Source: Halobacillus_A sp043497005 (GTDB taxonomy: Bacteria; Bacillota; Bacilli; Bacillales; Halobacillaceae). From it: a stretch of DNA of 64,000 bases. A program made the translations under genes and the position numbers. Where the stretch lies: contig NZ_JBIEKE010000001.1 in NCBI RefSeq assembly GCF_043497005.1, positions 1,240,001 to 1,304,000 on the forward strand. Direction: 5' to 3'. Positions within the stretch are counted from its first letter, which is position 1. The number at the start of each line of letters is the position of its first letter. Shown in pieces: positions 26,009 to 34,576 of the stretch. The notes below the pieces were generated by a model that searched no databases, was not told the DNA's origin, and worked only from the letters and a program-made list of their open reading frames with translations.

Positions 26009-26631
26009 GGTGGAGGAAGCGGGCCCACACCATTTGAGTTCACTGCTTTTAATATGGATAGCGGTGAAATAAAATGGCAAAAGGAATTCCCACATGTATT
26101 TGCAGGATTAGATGATGTGCCAGCAGCATCAGCCGAAGGAATCATTGTAACTACAGCTTTACAAGGGGACTTCGTAAAAAATAATAAATCAGGCGCTCAA
26201 ATGATACATAATGACCATATTTATGTTGGGAGTCCAATTACAAAAAAATGTACGCCTATGATTTAAAGTCAGGTGAAAGACAGTGGGAATATGAGGACGA
26301 AGTAATGAAAGCTCCGCCGGTTGCAAAAGATAATGTTGTTTATTTTGGTAACACAAAAGGCCTTGTGCAAGCTTTAGATGCTGAAAGCGGGGAAAAGCAA
26401 GGAGAATTAGAACTTGGAGGCACTCTGGCACCCTCAGGTCCTATTATAATGAACGATACATTAATTATCGGCAGCCCGGATTCCAACTTTTCTGTACTGA
26501 CTGAACATATACTTGATGATGAGGTAGAAACATTTGAAAGTTTAGTAGATAGTGAGACAGAGGGAAGAAATGATGAGTCATCCAATCAAGTAATTATTAA
26601 GCGTGCTTTTCGTCTTCCTAATAAAAACTAA
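26009..26631 (+). pseudogene. Remnant of a PQQ-type beta-propeller protein (5'-truncated and frameshifted)
   Basis: From 26009 the frame reads GGGSGPTPFEFTAFNMDSGE with no start codon, followed by beta-propeller blades typical of PQQ-repeat proteins (AFNMDSGEIKWQKEF; MYAYDLKSGERQW; VQALDAESGEKQG). The frame shifts at a run of seven A (about 26240-26247): the upstream part ends at 26266, while the blade sequence continues in the next frame to 26631. Both a missing 5' end and a frameshift mark it as a decaying gene. Such propellers are often fused to a metallophosphoesterase; none remains. Confidence 0.75.
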
Positions 26632-26645
26632 ATTTAAAAAAGAAA

Positions 26646-26684
26646 AAACCCAGTGAAATTACGTGCATCACTGGGTTAATTTTG
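26646..26684. terminator. Bidirectional terminator between propeller remnant and tagB
   Basis: AACCCAGTGA and TCACTGGGTT form a perfect 10-bp stem flanked by A-rich and T-rich runs, so it works for both directions; it overlaps the last codons of the minus-strand gene. Confidence 0.85.
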
Positions 26685-27860
26685 TGGGTTTAAAACGGAT
26701 TCTCGTTCCTGAACCTCTCCGTATAATGATTGAATAAGTTTCTTGCTTGATTCCCCGTCTGAATATTGATTCCATAGCTTTGAAAATTGCTCGATTTCAT
26801 TGTAATTATAAAATTGAGTCCATATAATCTCAATAATCTCCTGGGTCGTATAGGCCACAGGACCAGGCGTCATAGTGTGATAATCATCCCAGAAACCTCT
26901 TACTCTTGCATACTCTTCTAAATCAAATGAGTAAAAGATCATAGGTTTATTCAATAGTGAGAACTCATATGGAATAGAAGAGTAATCTGTAATTAGAATA
27001 TCAGAAACTAGAAGCAGATGGTTAATTTTTTCTCCCGAAGATACATCAATAATAAAGTCAGGATAAGGATTCTTGAAATTCGTCTTCACGGCTGGATGCA
27101 ACCGCAATAAGAGAACATAGTCGCCATGTAAAGCTTCATACATCTGTTTTAGGTCGAGCTGGATATCAGGGTTCGTCAGCTGATGATCCCTAAAAGTAGG
27201 AGCGTATAAAATCACTTGCTTGTTCTTTGTTTCTGGATATTTTTCTTTTAGTTTCTGTACAATGGATGAATGATCTCTATAAAAGAAATCGGTTCTTGGA
27301 ATACCAGTTTTAAGGATATTTTCTTCAGACAGGTTAAAGCTTTGTTTAAATATTTCAGCCATCTTATCAGAGCCTACGACAACTTTATCAAAACGCTGAT
27401 ATACTTTACGAAAACGGTCGTTCGCTTTCTTCGTCCGATGTTCAATGGATGGGTCGGCTAATCCAAATTTCTTTACTGCCCCAGATGCGTGCCATAGTTG
27501 TATGCATTCAACATTTTCATTAAAGTCAGTAGCTGCTAGAAATCCAAAATAATTATCAACGAATACTTTTTCGCATGTGGCAAGGTGATAGATCGACTGG
27601 ATAAATTCCTTTGGCTTTTTCACGTTAAAAGGAAATACTTGGGTCTGATAATCTTCCGGAAAGAAATACTTACACTTCTCATCCTTAAGAATAATGATGT
27701 CGCCATTGTACTGTTTTTTTAGGGCTTCAACTGTAAACAAAATATTATCCCCAAAAGAAGAGACAAAAACAGTTTTCTTCCGTTGGGGATTAAGTTTAGC
27801 GATATTGAAAAAAGTTCTAAACATAAGCAGGTAGACGCTTATGATAAAGTCTTTAACCAT
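26676..27860 (-). CDS. tagB: CDP-glycerol glycerophosphotransferase, TagB-like primase
   Basis: A 394-residue GT-B fold enzyme of the CDP-glycerol:glycerophosphotransferase family, peripheral on the inner membrane face through an N-terminal hydrophobic stretch (FIISVYLLMFRTFFNIAKL). Motifs include QLWHASGAVKKFGL, GIPRTDFFY, LYAPTFRD, LLRLHPA and ILITDYSSIPYEFSLLNKP. It is short, with no polymerase-length extension, and is paired with tagD, so it most likely adds the first glycerol-phosphate to the lipid-linked ManNAc-GlcNAc disaccharide. It overlaps the end of tagD by 8 bp. Confidence 0.85.
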   Translation of the reverse strand: MVKDFIISVYLLMFRTFFNIAKLNPQRKKTVFVSSFGDNILFTVEALKKQYNGDIIILKDEKCKYFFPEDYQTQVFPFNVKKPKEFIQSIYHLATCEKVFVDNYFGFLAATDFNENVECIQLWHASGAVKKFGLADPSIEHRTKKANDRFRKVYQRFDKVVVGSDKMAEIFKQSFNLSEENILKTGIPRTDFFYRDHSSIVQKLKEKYPETKNKQVILYAPTFRDHQLTNPDIQLDLKQMYEALHGDYVLLLRLHPAVKTNFKNPYPDFIIDVSSGEKINHLLLVSDILITDYSSIPYEFSLLNKPMIFYSFDLEEYARVRGFWDDYHTMTPGPVAYTTQEIIEIIWTQFYNYNEIEQFSKLWNQYSDGESSKKLIQSLYGEVQERESVLNPQN

Positions 27861-28251
27861 TGTTCACATCAAATAAATCATCTTTTATTTTACTAGTTGA
27901 AATACCAACAGTACGTGGCAGATAAACAACTTCACAATATTCTTTCAAGAAGTCAAATTTACCTTCCCAATCATCGCCCATAACAAAAACATCAATATCA
28001 TGCTTCTGTACATCTTCCACTTTCTGTTCCCAGTTATCTTCTGCAATTACTTCATCTACATAACGAATAGCTTCTAAAATCATTTTACGATTCTCAAAGC
28101 TGTGGTAAGCTTCTTTGTTTTTAATTTCGTTAAATTCATCAGAGGAGATTGCTACAATTAAATAATCTCCTAAATCTTTAGCTCTTTTTAATAAGTTAAT
28201 ATGACCCCAATGCAACAAATCAAAGGTTCCATAAGTGATTACTTTTTTCAT
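27853..28251 (-). CDS. tagD: Glycerol-3-phosphate cytidylyltransferase
   Basis: A 132-residue nucleotidyltransferase that makes CDP-glycerol, the substrate of the TagB and TagF enzymes. It has TYGTFDLLHWGHINLL (HxGH signature at residues 14-17) and the RTVGISTSKIKDDL motif near the C-terminus. The length matches the 129-132 of the family if translation starts at 28251, where AAGGAGGAAATT lies upstream; the longer frame from 28281 is disfavoured. Operon tagD-tagB. Confidence 0.96.
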   Translation of the reverse strand: MKKVITYGTFDLLHWGHINLLKRAKDLGDYLIVAISSDEFNEIKNKEAYHSFENRKMILEAIRYVDEVIAEDNWEQKVEDVQKHDIDVFVMGDDWEGKFDFLKEYCEVVYLPRTVGISTSKIKDDLFDVNNG

Positions 28252-28574
28252 TAATAATTTCCTCCTTGGATGCTCTAACATTCCACTATAGAGTATATAC
28301 CTCTTATTTTACAGAAATAAAACATTCAATTTACAAATTTATAAAAAAGGGCGAGTATACTAGAATTATACGTGCATGTATTAATACTACAAGAAATTAC
28401 AAATTAAAACAACAAGCTTTTCATTGATAATTTTCCCATATCTACCATAATGAGCAGCTTTCTATAAGTAAAAGCGGCTCTTACAAGTAATTTGATGTTA
28501 GGTAAGACGATGAAGCTCCCTCTCATAAAAAGGTTACTTTATTGCATGAATTTTCATATGTTTTAAGTTGTATC
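28252..28574. other. Non-coding region upstream of tagD
   Basis: A/T-rich, with several TATAAT/TATACT-like hexamers on the minus strand (for example around 28290-28300 and 28360-28375) that could serve tagD, but no clearly spaced -35 partner. No open reading frame with a ribosome binding site and no repeat copy was seen. Confidence 0.5.
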
Positions 28575-28617
28575 AGAAAAAAGGATTACTTCCACTGCGA
28601 GTGGAAGTAATCCTTCT
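28575..28617 (-). terminator. Terminator of the glucosaminidase gene
   Basis: AAGGATTACTTCCAC and GTGGAAGTAATCCTT form a perfect 15-bp stem; on the minus strand it is followed by TTTTTT. Confidence 0.93.
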
Positions 28618-28629
28618 CAGTACTATATT

Positions 28630-31203
28630 TTATTTTTCAATAATATAATTATTATTTGTACCACTACTTGACCAGGCTTCTGTTCCGTTATAATAGATCT
28701 TGTACCATTCATTATTGGTTACTAAACGGTAATTACTGTCTAGTACACCAGCCACATAATCACTTGACTGTAGCTTCCCTACAGAGCCATTACTAGTGGA
28801 AGGACCTGATCGAACATTTAAATTCGTAGCAGTTACCTCTAAAAGGTTTAGCAATTTAATAAATTCGCCGCTAACCCATCCTTTGGACCCGTTGAAAGAT
28901 ACTTCATACCAAGAACCATTGGTGCCGATAATATCAATCTTAGCGCCACTTGGGATAGAACCTGCTATTGAATCATCAGTAGATGGACCGCTTCTTAAGT
29001 TTAGGTTTGATCCTGATTGTACTACAACTTCCCCTTTAATGTTCTCTGGGTAGTCAATATAAGTACCGTTAGGATCCTCTGGTTCTGGTTCAGGCGCAGA
29101 AGAAGGCTGTCCAGTATATGAAGGTACATCATATACTAATACATAGTTATCAATAGCATCGTAGATGTTAGCGATTGTTCTTGTTTGGATATCTGCCCAA
29201 GCTACGTGGGTAGCGTATTGGTGATGTCCAGGACTATCAGGGTTCCAGCGCATTTTATACAGAGTGTCTTGTCCTCGGTGAACATAATTCACTGAGACAA
29301 AGCGTGCTCCTCCAATAATTGCTTCTTCCGGTGAGAACCAACCCTCATTAAAGGCTCGTTTGGCCCCCCCTGAAACGGGAGCGTTATCAACAGCCCCTAT
29401 CCCATAAATATTATAAACAGTGTGCACCTTATTATTCTCTGAAACAACATTTCCGTTACCATCAACAGGAACACCTTTTGCTAGGGTAGATGTGCCATGT
29501 CCAGTCTCATGAATAGCATGCGAAATGAGGTAAGCTTCATTTATATCATGAATTTTCCCAGCTTCTATAAAAGAAGAGGCCGTTCCTTGTAAAATACCTG
29601 AGTTATATAAAACTTTTTGGTTTATTTCAGAAGAATCTAACCCAGCAGGCTGAGATAACTTCAAAAACTGATAAAAGCTGCTAGAGTTTTTATCAAAATT
29701 TTCAGGGTTTAAATAATAGGCAACTTGTTCTCTGCTTGCACCTACTTTACCTGCCCCATCTGCTTTAGGAGTTCTTGTCATTTGAATATCCAGAACATCT
29801 TCAAAGTGATGGCCATAGTTAGTAGTGTCATAGACTAAATTTTCGATACTGACTTGATCTTTATGGATGTAACCTGTACGCTTCTTGTCGTTGATGTAAG
29901 CTTCGGCTTCATACCAATTGGTACTAAAAGTTTTTAAGTCTAAAATGTCGTTTCTATCGAAAGATTCAAGAGTAGTAGAATTTTTGGAAGCATACTGGTG
30001 CATGGTAGTATTGTTAACAGCTGCTAATCCTCTTACTGCTTCTTGATCACTCGGGAGGTTTTCTACATGAGATTTATGGATGTAACCGGTATAGGCTTTG
30101 TGATTTAAATAAACAGTGGCTTCATACCAATTTGATGAGAAATCTCTATATTGCAAAATTTTCCCCTTACTATAAGACTTTAGTGCCTTTGAATTAGTGG
30201 AAGCTGCTTCAAAAACACGGGTAGGGGACTGTAATCCTATCCCCCGATACTCACTAGTAGTATCAGCAGCTTGTTCAAGGTGGTCTTTGTGAATATAACC
30301 AATCTCTTTGTTGCCATTAACTGTAATTTCTACAATGTGCCAGCTACTTGAATACCTTTTGTAATTAATAATTGAACCGGGTGAGTAGGATTTTAATGCT
30401 TTTGAGTTAGTAGTAGCATCAGCGTATACTTTTGTAGGGTTTAGAAGGGAAACTCCAGATCCTTTTTGACCATTAGCTTGACCAGTTTCTACATCATCTT
30501 TATGTATATAGCCGGTGTGAGCTTCATGGTTTAAGTACACAGTAGCTTCGTACCAATCACCTAAGTAAGACTTATACTTTAAAATCTTCCCGTTAGAGTA
30601 GGACTTTAATACTTTGGAATCTTTGGCAGCCTTTGAATATACATTAGTGGATTGAGCAAGGGCTATCCCTGATAAATCCTCTTGATTCTCAATGGCAGTT
30701 TCAACATGACTCTTATGTATATAGCCGGTATGCGGTTCATAATTCAAGTAGACAGTAGCTTCATACCAATTCTCAGAAAAAGTTTTATACTTTAGAATAG
30801 AACCTTGCCCGTAGGATTTTAATGCTCTCGAACTGGTGTTAGCATCTTCATAAACACTTACTATACTGTTGTTGGCTCTTCCCTCTAATGAATCTTGGGA
30901 AGCTGCAGCATTCTCAACGTCATCTTTATGTATATATCCAGTATGGGCTTTATAATTTAAATAGACCGTTGCAATGTACCAATTACTAGTATGTTGACGG
31001 TACCTGAGAATAGATCCTTTATCGTACTGTTTAAGAGATTTAGAGTTTTTGCTCGTCTCACTAAATACAGTAGTTGAATCCTTCAATGCAACTCCTCTTA
31101 TTTCTTCCTCTGCTATTACAGAGTGTTCAACCCCTGGAATATAAACAAGTAATGGAACTAAGAATAAAAAAGCCAATAATAATCTTGGAAAGCTAGACTG
31201 CAT
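28630..31203 (-). CDS. Secreted multi-SH3 endo-beta-N-acetylglucosaminidase (LytD-like)
   Basis: An 857-residue secreted autolysin. A signal peptide (residues 1-31) is followed by six repeats of about 65-70 residues (about 33-445), each ending in GYIHKxxxE; these are SH3-like cell-wall binding units. Next is a glucosaminidase domain (about 455-690) with the likely catalytic glutamate in SHAIHETGHGTS, then a proline/glutamate linker (PEPEPEDPNG) and two C-terminal bacterial SH3b domains (about 715-857; NLRSGPSTDDS, NVRSGPSTSNG). It probably cleaves the glycan strand during growth or separation. Its location inside the teichoic acid region fits. AGGAGG lies 11 bp upstream, with a minimal ATG-TAA between. 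Confidence 0.9.
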   Translation of the reverse strand: MQSSFPRLLLAFLFLVPLLVYIPGVEHSVIAEEEIRGVALKDSTTVFSETSKNSKSLKQYDKGSILRYRQHTSNWYIATVYLNYKAHTGYIHKDDVENAAASQDSLEGRANNSIVSVYEDANTSSRALKSYGQGSILKYKTFSENWYEATVYLNYEPHTGYIHKSHVETAIENQEDLSGIALAQSTNVYSKAAKDSKVLKSYSNGKILKYKSYLGDWYEATVYLNHEAHTGYIHKDDVETGQANGQKGSGVSLLNPTKVYADATTNSKALKSYSPGSIINYKRYSSSWHIVEITVNGNKEIGYIHKDHLEQAADTTSEYRGIGLQSPTRVFEAASTNSKALKSYSKGKILQYRDFSSNWYEATVYLNHKAYTGYIHKSHVENLPSDQEAVRGLAAVNNTTMHQYASKNSTTLESFDRNDILDLKTFSTNWYEAEAYINDKKRTGYIHKDQVSIENLVYDTTNYGHHFEDVLDIQMTRTPKADGAGKVGASREQVAYYLNPENFDKNSSSFYQFLKLSQPAGLDSSEINQKVLYNSGILQGTASSFIEAGKIHDINEAYLISHAIHETGHGTSTLAKGVPVDGNGNVVSENNKVHTVYNIYGIGAVDNAPVSGGAKRAFNEGWFSPEEAIIGGARFVSVNYVHRGQDTLYKMRWNPDSPGHHQYATHVAWADIQTRTIANIYDAIDNYVLVYDVPSYTGQPSSAPEPEPEDPNGTYIDYPENIKGEVVVQSGSNLNLRSGPSTDDSIAGSIPSGAKIDIIGTNGSWYEVSFNGSKGWVSGEFIKLLNLLEVTATNLNVRSGPSTSNGSVGKLQSSDYVAGVLDSNYRLVTNNEWYKIYYNGTEAWSSSGTNNNYIIEK

Positions 31204-31209
31204 TTACAT
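31204..31209 (-). promoter_or_regulatory. Start-stop mini-ORF (ATG-TAA) before the glucosaminidase
   Basis: On the minus strand, AGGAGG is followed after five bases by ATG TAA and then directly by the ATG of the glucosaminidase. The Shine-Dalgarno spacing favours the start-stop, so initiation may be diverted or re-initiated. Its effect is inferred. Confidence 0.45.
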
Positions 31210-31543
31210 TTGTACCTCCTAATTACTTATTTAAATAAACATTACTTTTAAGAAGATTTCTGCATAGGCCTCACCCTCTCAAAAGTATTTAAAAGCAATG
31301 TGTAGTAAATTAGGTGATACTAAGGAAATCTGTATCATACAAAACTATTAAAATACTTCCATTATTTTCTTGTTGTTCATTATTATGGACATAGTATAAC
31401 ATCACATTACAAAAAAATGAACGAAATATGACAAAAAAACATACTATTTACTCAAATAAAATAAAGGTTTTTAAAGAATTTTGTAAAAAAAAGTAGTATT
31501 AACCTATAAGTTTACAAGTATATTTACTATTATATGGGAAAAT
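31210..31543. other. Non-coding spacer between divergent glucosaminidase and tagF-like genes
   Basis: Very A/T-rich; it must hold promoters for both directions. Candidate plus-strand promoter parts are TTTACA near 31511 and A/T-rich -10-like sequence near 31530. No coding potential, repeat copy or strong hairpin was seen. Confidence 0.5.
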
Positions 31544-31559
31544 GGGGGAGGTGAATTTA

Positions 31560-31583
31560 TTGGCTGAAATATTTGTAACATAA
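31560..31583 (+). CDS. Possible leader peptide upstream of tagF-like gene 1
   Basis: A strong GGGGGAGGTG lies six bases before a TTG that opens a seven-codon frame (M-A-E-I-F-V-T, stop). It lies about 110 bp before the large glycerophosphotransferase gene. It could be a leader peptide or the remnant of a gene start; no attenuator hairpin with a T-run follows. Confidence 0.3.
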   Translation: MAEIFVT

Positions 31584-31695
31584 AGCTGTTTAATAAAAGC
31601 ACAACTTAGTTGATGAGCTATTTAATAATGTTTAAAATAGTCTTTATGGAGTTTTTTATTAAATGGACTGATGGGTAAAATTGGGGGGAACAGCA

Positions 31696-34542
31696 ATGAA
31701 GCGCATAAAATCATTTTTTCATAAAATTAAAGAAGAGATTTCTTCAGAAGAAAGCGATATAAATACCATGGATATTAAAATCAAAGATGTGCAATTTGAT
31801 CGGAATCTTGTGCTTTTGACTTTATCAGAAAGAGTTACTATAAAGAAAGCTCAGGCGAAGATCGTAATAAAAGATATGAAAAATAGTGAAGAAATTAGTG
31901 AAGTAGGGATTATCGACGAAAATAGAGCGAAAATTAATTTAAAAGACCACTACTTATTAGATTATGATAAATGTGCATTTTACTTGCGTATTAATGAGGA
32001 AGAAACTCGATTGAAACCTTTAACTTCATTATCTTCTAATCTTAAGGATTATTCACACACACACGAATTAGAGGACTACTTATTAGTTCCATATACTACA
32101 ATAAAAGGAAATTTCAGTATAAAAGTTATTGAAAGATTCACATTAAATCATACAAAAGATCTGCCGCATGGACTATTGGATATTCAATACCACACCAAGC
32201 AACCAATAATAAAAGGCTGGTTGTTCGCAGATAATGAAACTAAATTAAATTGTAAAATAATAATGAAGAAAAGAGGTTCAAATTTAATATATCAACTGCC
32301 AACTACTGTATTAAAAAATGAATGGCAGGCAGTTGTTGATCTGCCTTCTTTCCAACCTTCAAAAGGAACCTGGGATTATTACTTAAAAGTAAATGAGAAG
32401 AAAAACTATCGTATCCTAATCGAAGATAATAACATAACAGAGCACATAGAGGCGCAAACTTATCAGACGAACAGAGAGTCAAGATGGAATACCTTTTATA
32501 TGACTAAGAATGGAGCTTTATCTTCTAAAATAAAATCAGCTACAGTACAAATGCTTGATGTTCAAGCAAAAGTTGTTGATAACTATACTGTTAAGTGCAG
32601 TGGCACATTAGACGGAGTTGTTTTGGATAAGAATCATAAAATTGATCAAGCGAAAGTGGTTGTTGAACAACGAAATACTGGCAAGTCGCACTTAAGTTCA
32701 ATTGATTTAAGTATAGACGAAAACAGTACTTTGCGATTTAATTTTCTATTAAACTATTTAGAGATCATTTCACAGGACGGTGGAGAATATAGATGGGATG
32801 TTTATTTGCGAATTCCTTACCATGAGGATAAAGCAGTCTATAGATTTAAATTAGATGCAGAAGCGCTAGCCTATCAATCTAGAATAGAGTTAGGGAAAGA
32901 AAAAATTAATCAAGTGTATATGTATCCCACTGTTAATAAACAACTCTCCATAGTAATAAAGGATTTAAGTATTGAGCGAAATGTTGAAAGCTTTAAATTC
33001 TCTAATCATGAGTTGAATTTAAGTGGCCATGCTTATTTAGACACCGTTGAATGGATATCTGAGAAAGAGGTTGTAAGGAATTTAATTCTTAGAGAGAGAG
33101 AAACAGAACAGGAAAGTGTTCTTCCACTGGAAGGCAAATACAATAACCTTGAAAAGTTTGGTTATCGTTATCACTTTAGCGGGTTTGACGTCCAAATTAA
33201 TTTAGGTTCTTTACTTTCTTTATCCAAAGAGAGGAAAAAAATTTTTGATCTCTATGTCCAATTTAATTACAAAGGGATCACAAAAGAGAGAAGACTTGGT
33301 TGTGAAGAATTCACTTACTACAAAGATGATGTGCTTGATAGAGTTGTTATATCTAGAGAAGATAATTACGAAATTAATTATCTAACTTACACGCCAAGTG
33401 GAAATTTGAAGATTGAAACGAATTGCATCCCTTCAGAAGCTCTCTCATATTTGTCTTATGAAAGTAATGGCTCTAGTGAAGAGTGCCTGGATGACATTTG
33501 GTTAATAGGAGAAAGATCAAACACAGCTCAAGATACTGGTTATCACTTCTTTAAATTCTGCAGAGAAAACTATCCCGAAAAGCAAGTATATTATGCTATT
33601 GATTCACACGCTGAAGATCGAACGCGTATTGAATCACTAGGGAATGTAGTAAATATTGGTTCGATTGAACACTATAAGATTGCCTCATCTGCTACAGCTT
33701 TTATAGGTTCTCATGATTTAGAATATTTTCTTCCAGCAAAAGGAATTGAATTTAATTCATATAAGCAAGGAAAGAAAGTTTTTTTACAACACGGTGTATT
33801 AGGAAGAAAAAACGTCGAATATCATAAAGACTACTATAAGTATCCTTTTGATTTGTTTTGTGTAAGTTCTTGGCCAGAGAAGAATTTAGTGGAGAAAAAA
33901 CTAGGGTATAATAAGGATGAAGTTGAAATTACCGGGTTAACTCGTTTTGACTCATTACTTAATAATAATAATATCAGTAAAAAATCAATTTTATTTATTC
34001 CAACTTGGCGAGACTGGTTATTGAACGAAAATGATTTTCTGGAATCTGAATACTACAAAAGGTACAAAGGGATGTTGCAAAATGAAAGACTCCATGAGGT
34101 GTTAAAAGAAAATAATGTTGAGTTGAATTTCTTTCCACACTATCGGATGCAGCCATTTGTAGACCACTTTGAAATTAATAATGATAATATTAATGTCCTC
34201 AAATTAGGGGACAAAGCGGTACAAGAACTTTTATTAGAAAATAATTTAATGATCACAGATTATTCATCTGTTTCCTTTGATTTTAACTATATGTCAAAAC
34301 CTGTAGTGTTTTATCATTTTGATCGTGACTCTTTTTTTAGAAAAGGCATTTTAAGACCAGTTGAAGAAACTTTCCTAGGGGATATATGCTATTCTGAAGA
34401 TGAGTTAGTTAATCAAATTGCGGTATATATTAAAAATGATTTTACTGAAAAGGAAGAGGTTGCGACTAAAAAACATTTGATCTTTTCTGAAATAGACAAA
34501 AATAACTGTCAAAGAGTGTACAATCGTATTCTAGAGATTTAG
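31696..34542 (+). CDS. CDP-glycerol glycerophosphotransferase family protein, large (TagF-like 1)
   Basis: A 948-residue protein. The C-terminal third (from about residue 610) is a GT-B CDP-glycerol glycerophosphotransferase domain: DDIWLIGERSNTAQDTGYHF, LQHGVLGRKNVEYH, ITGLTRFDSLL, IPTWRDWL, FPHYRMQPF, LMITDYSSVSFDFNYMSKPV. The N-terminal 600 residues are several beta-rich repeats of unknown role, also common in large teichoic acid polymerases. The ATG at 31696 follows GGGGGGAAC. It is followed by a second TagF-like gene and tagGH, so it probably polymerises or modifies the glycerol-phosphate chain. Confidence 0.85.
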   Translation: MKRIKSFFHKIKEEISSEESDINTMDIKIKDVQFDRNLVLLTLSERVTIKKAQAKIVIKDMKNSEEISEVGIIDENRAKINLKDHYLLDYDKCAFYLRINEEETRLKPLTSLSSNLKDYSHTHELEDYLLVPYTTIKGNFSIKVIERFTLNHTKDLPHGLLDIQYHTKQPIIKGWLFADNETKLNCKIIMKKRGSNLIYQLPTTVLKNEWQAVVDLPSFQPSKGTWDYYLKVNEKKNYRILIEDNNITEHIEAQTYQTNRESRWNTFYMTKNGALSSKIKSATVQMLDVQAKVVDNYTVKCSGTLDGVVLDKNHKIDQAKVVVEQRNTGKSHLSSIDLSIDENSTLRFNFLLNYLEIISQDGGEYRWDVYLRIPYHEDKAVYRFKLDAEALAYQSRIELGKEKINQVYMYPTVNKQLSIVIKDLSIERNVESFKFSNHELNLSGHAYLDTVEWISEKEVVRNLILRERETEQESVLPLEGKYNNLEKFGYRYHFSGFDVQINLGSLLSLSKERKKIFDLYVQFNYKGITKERRLGCEEFTYYKDDVLDRVVISREDNYEINYLTYTPSGNLKIETNCIPSEALSYLSYESNGSSEECLDDIWLIGERSNTAQDTGYHFFKFCRENYPEKQVYYAIDSHAEDRTRIESLGNVVNIGSIEHYKIASSATAFIGSHDLEYFLPAKGIEFNSYKQGKKVFLQHGVLGRKNVEYHKDYYKYPFDLFCVSSWPEKNLVEKKLGYNKDEVEITGLTRFDSLLNNNNISKKSILFIPTWRDWLLNENDFLESEYYKRYKGMLQNERLHEVLKENNVELNFFPHYRMQPFVDHFEINNDNINVLKLGDKAVQELLLENNLMITDYSSVSFDFNYMSKPVVFYHFDRDSFFRKGILRPVEETFLGDICYSEDELVNQIAVYIKNDFTEKEEVATKKHLIFSEIDKNNCQRVYNRILEI

Positions 34543-34576
34543 ATAATTTTGATTAGCTAAAGGAGCCATAACTGAG

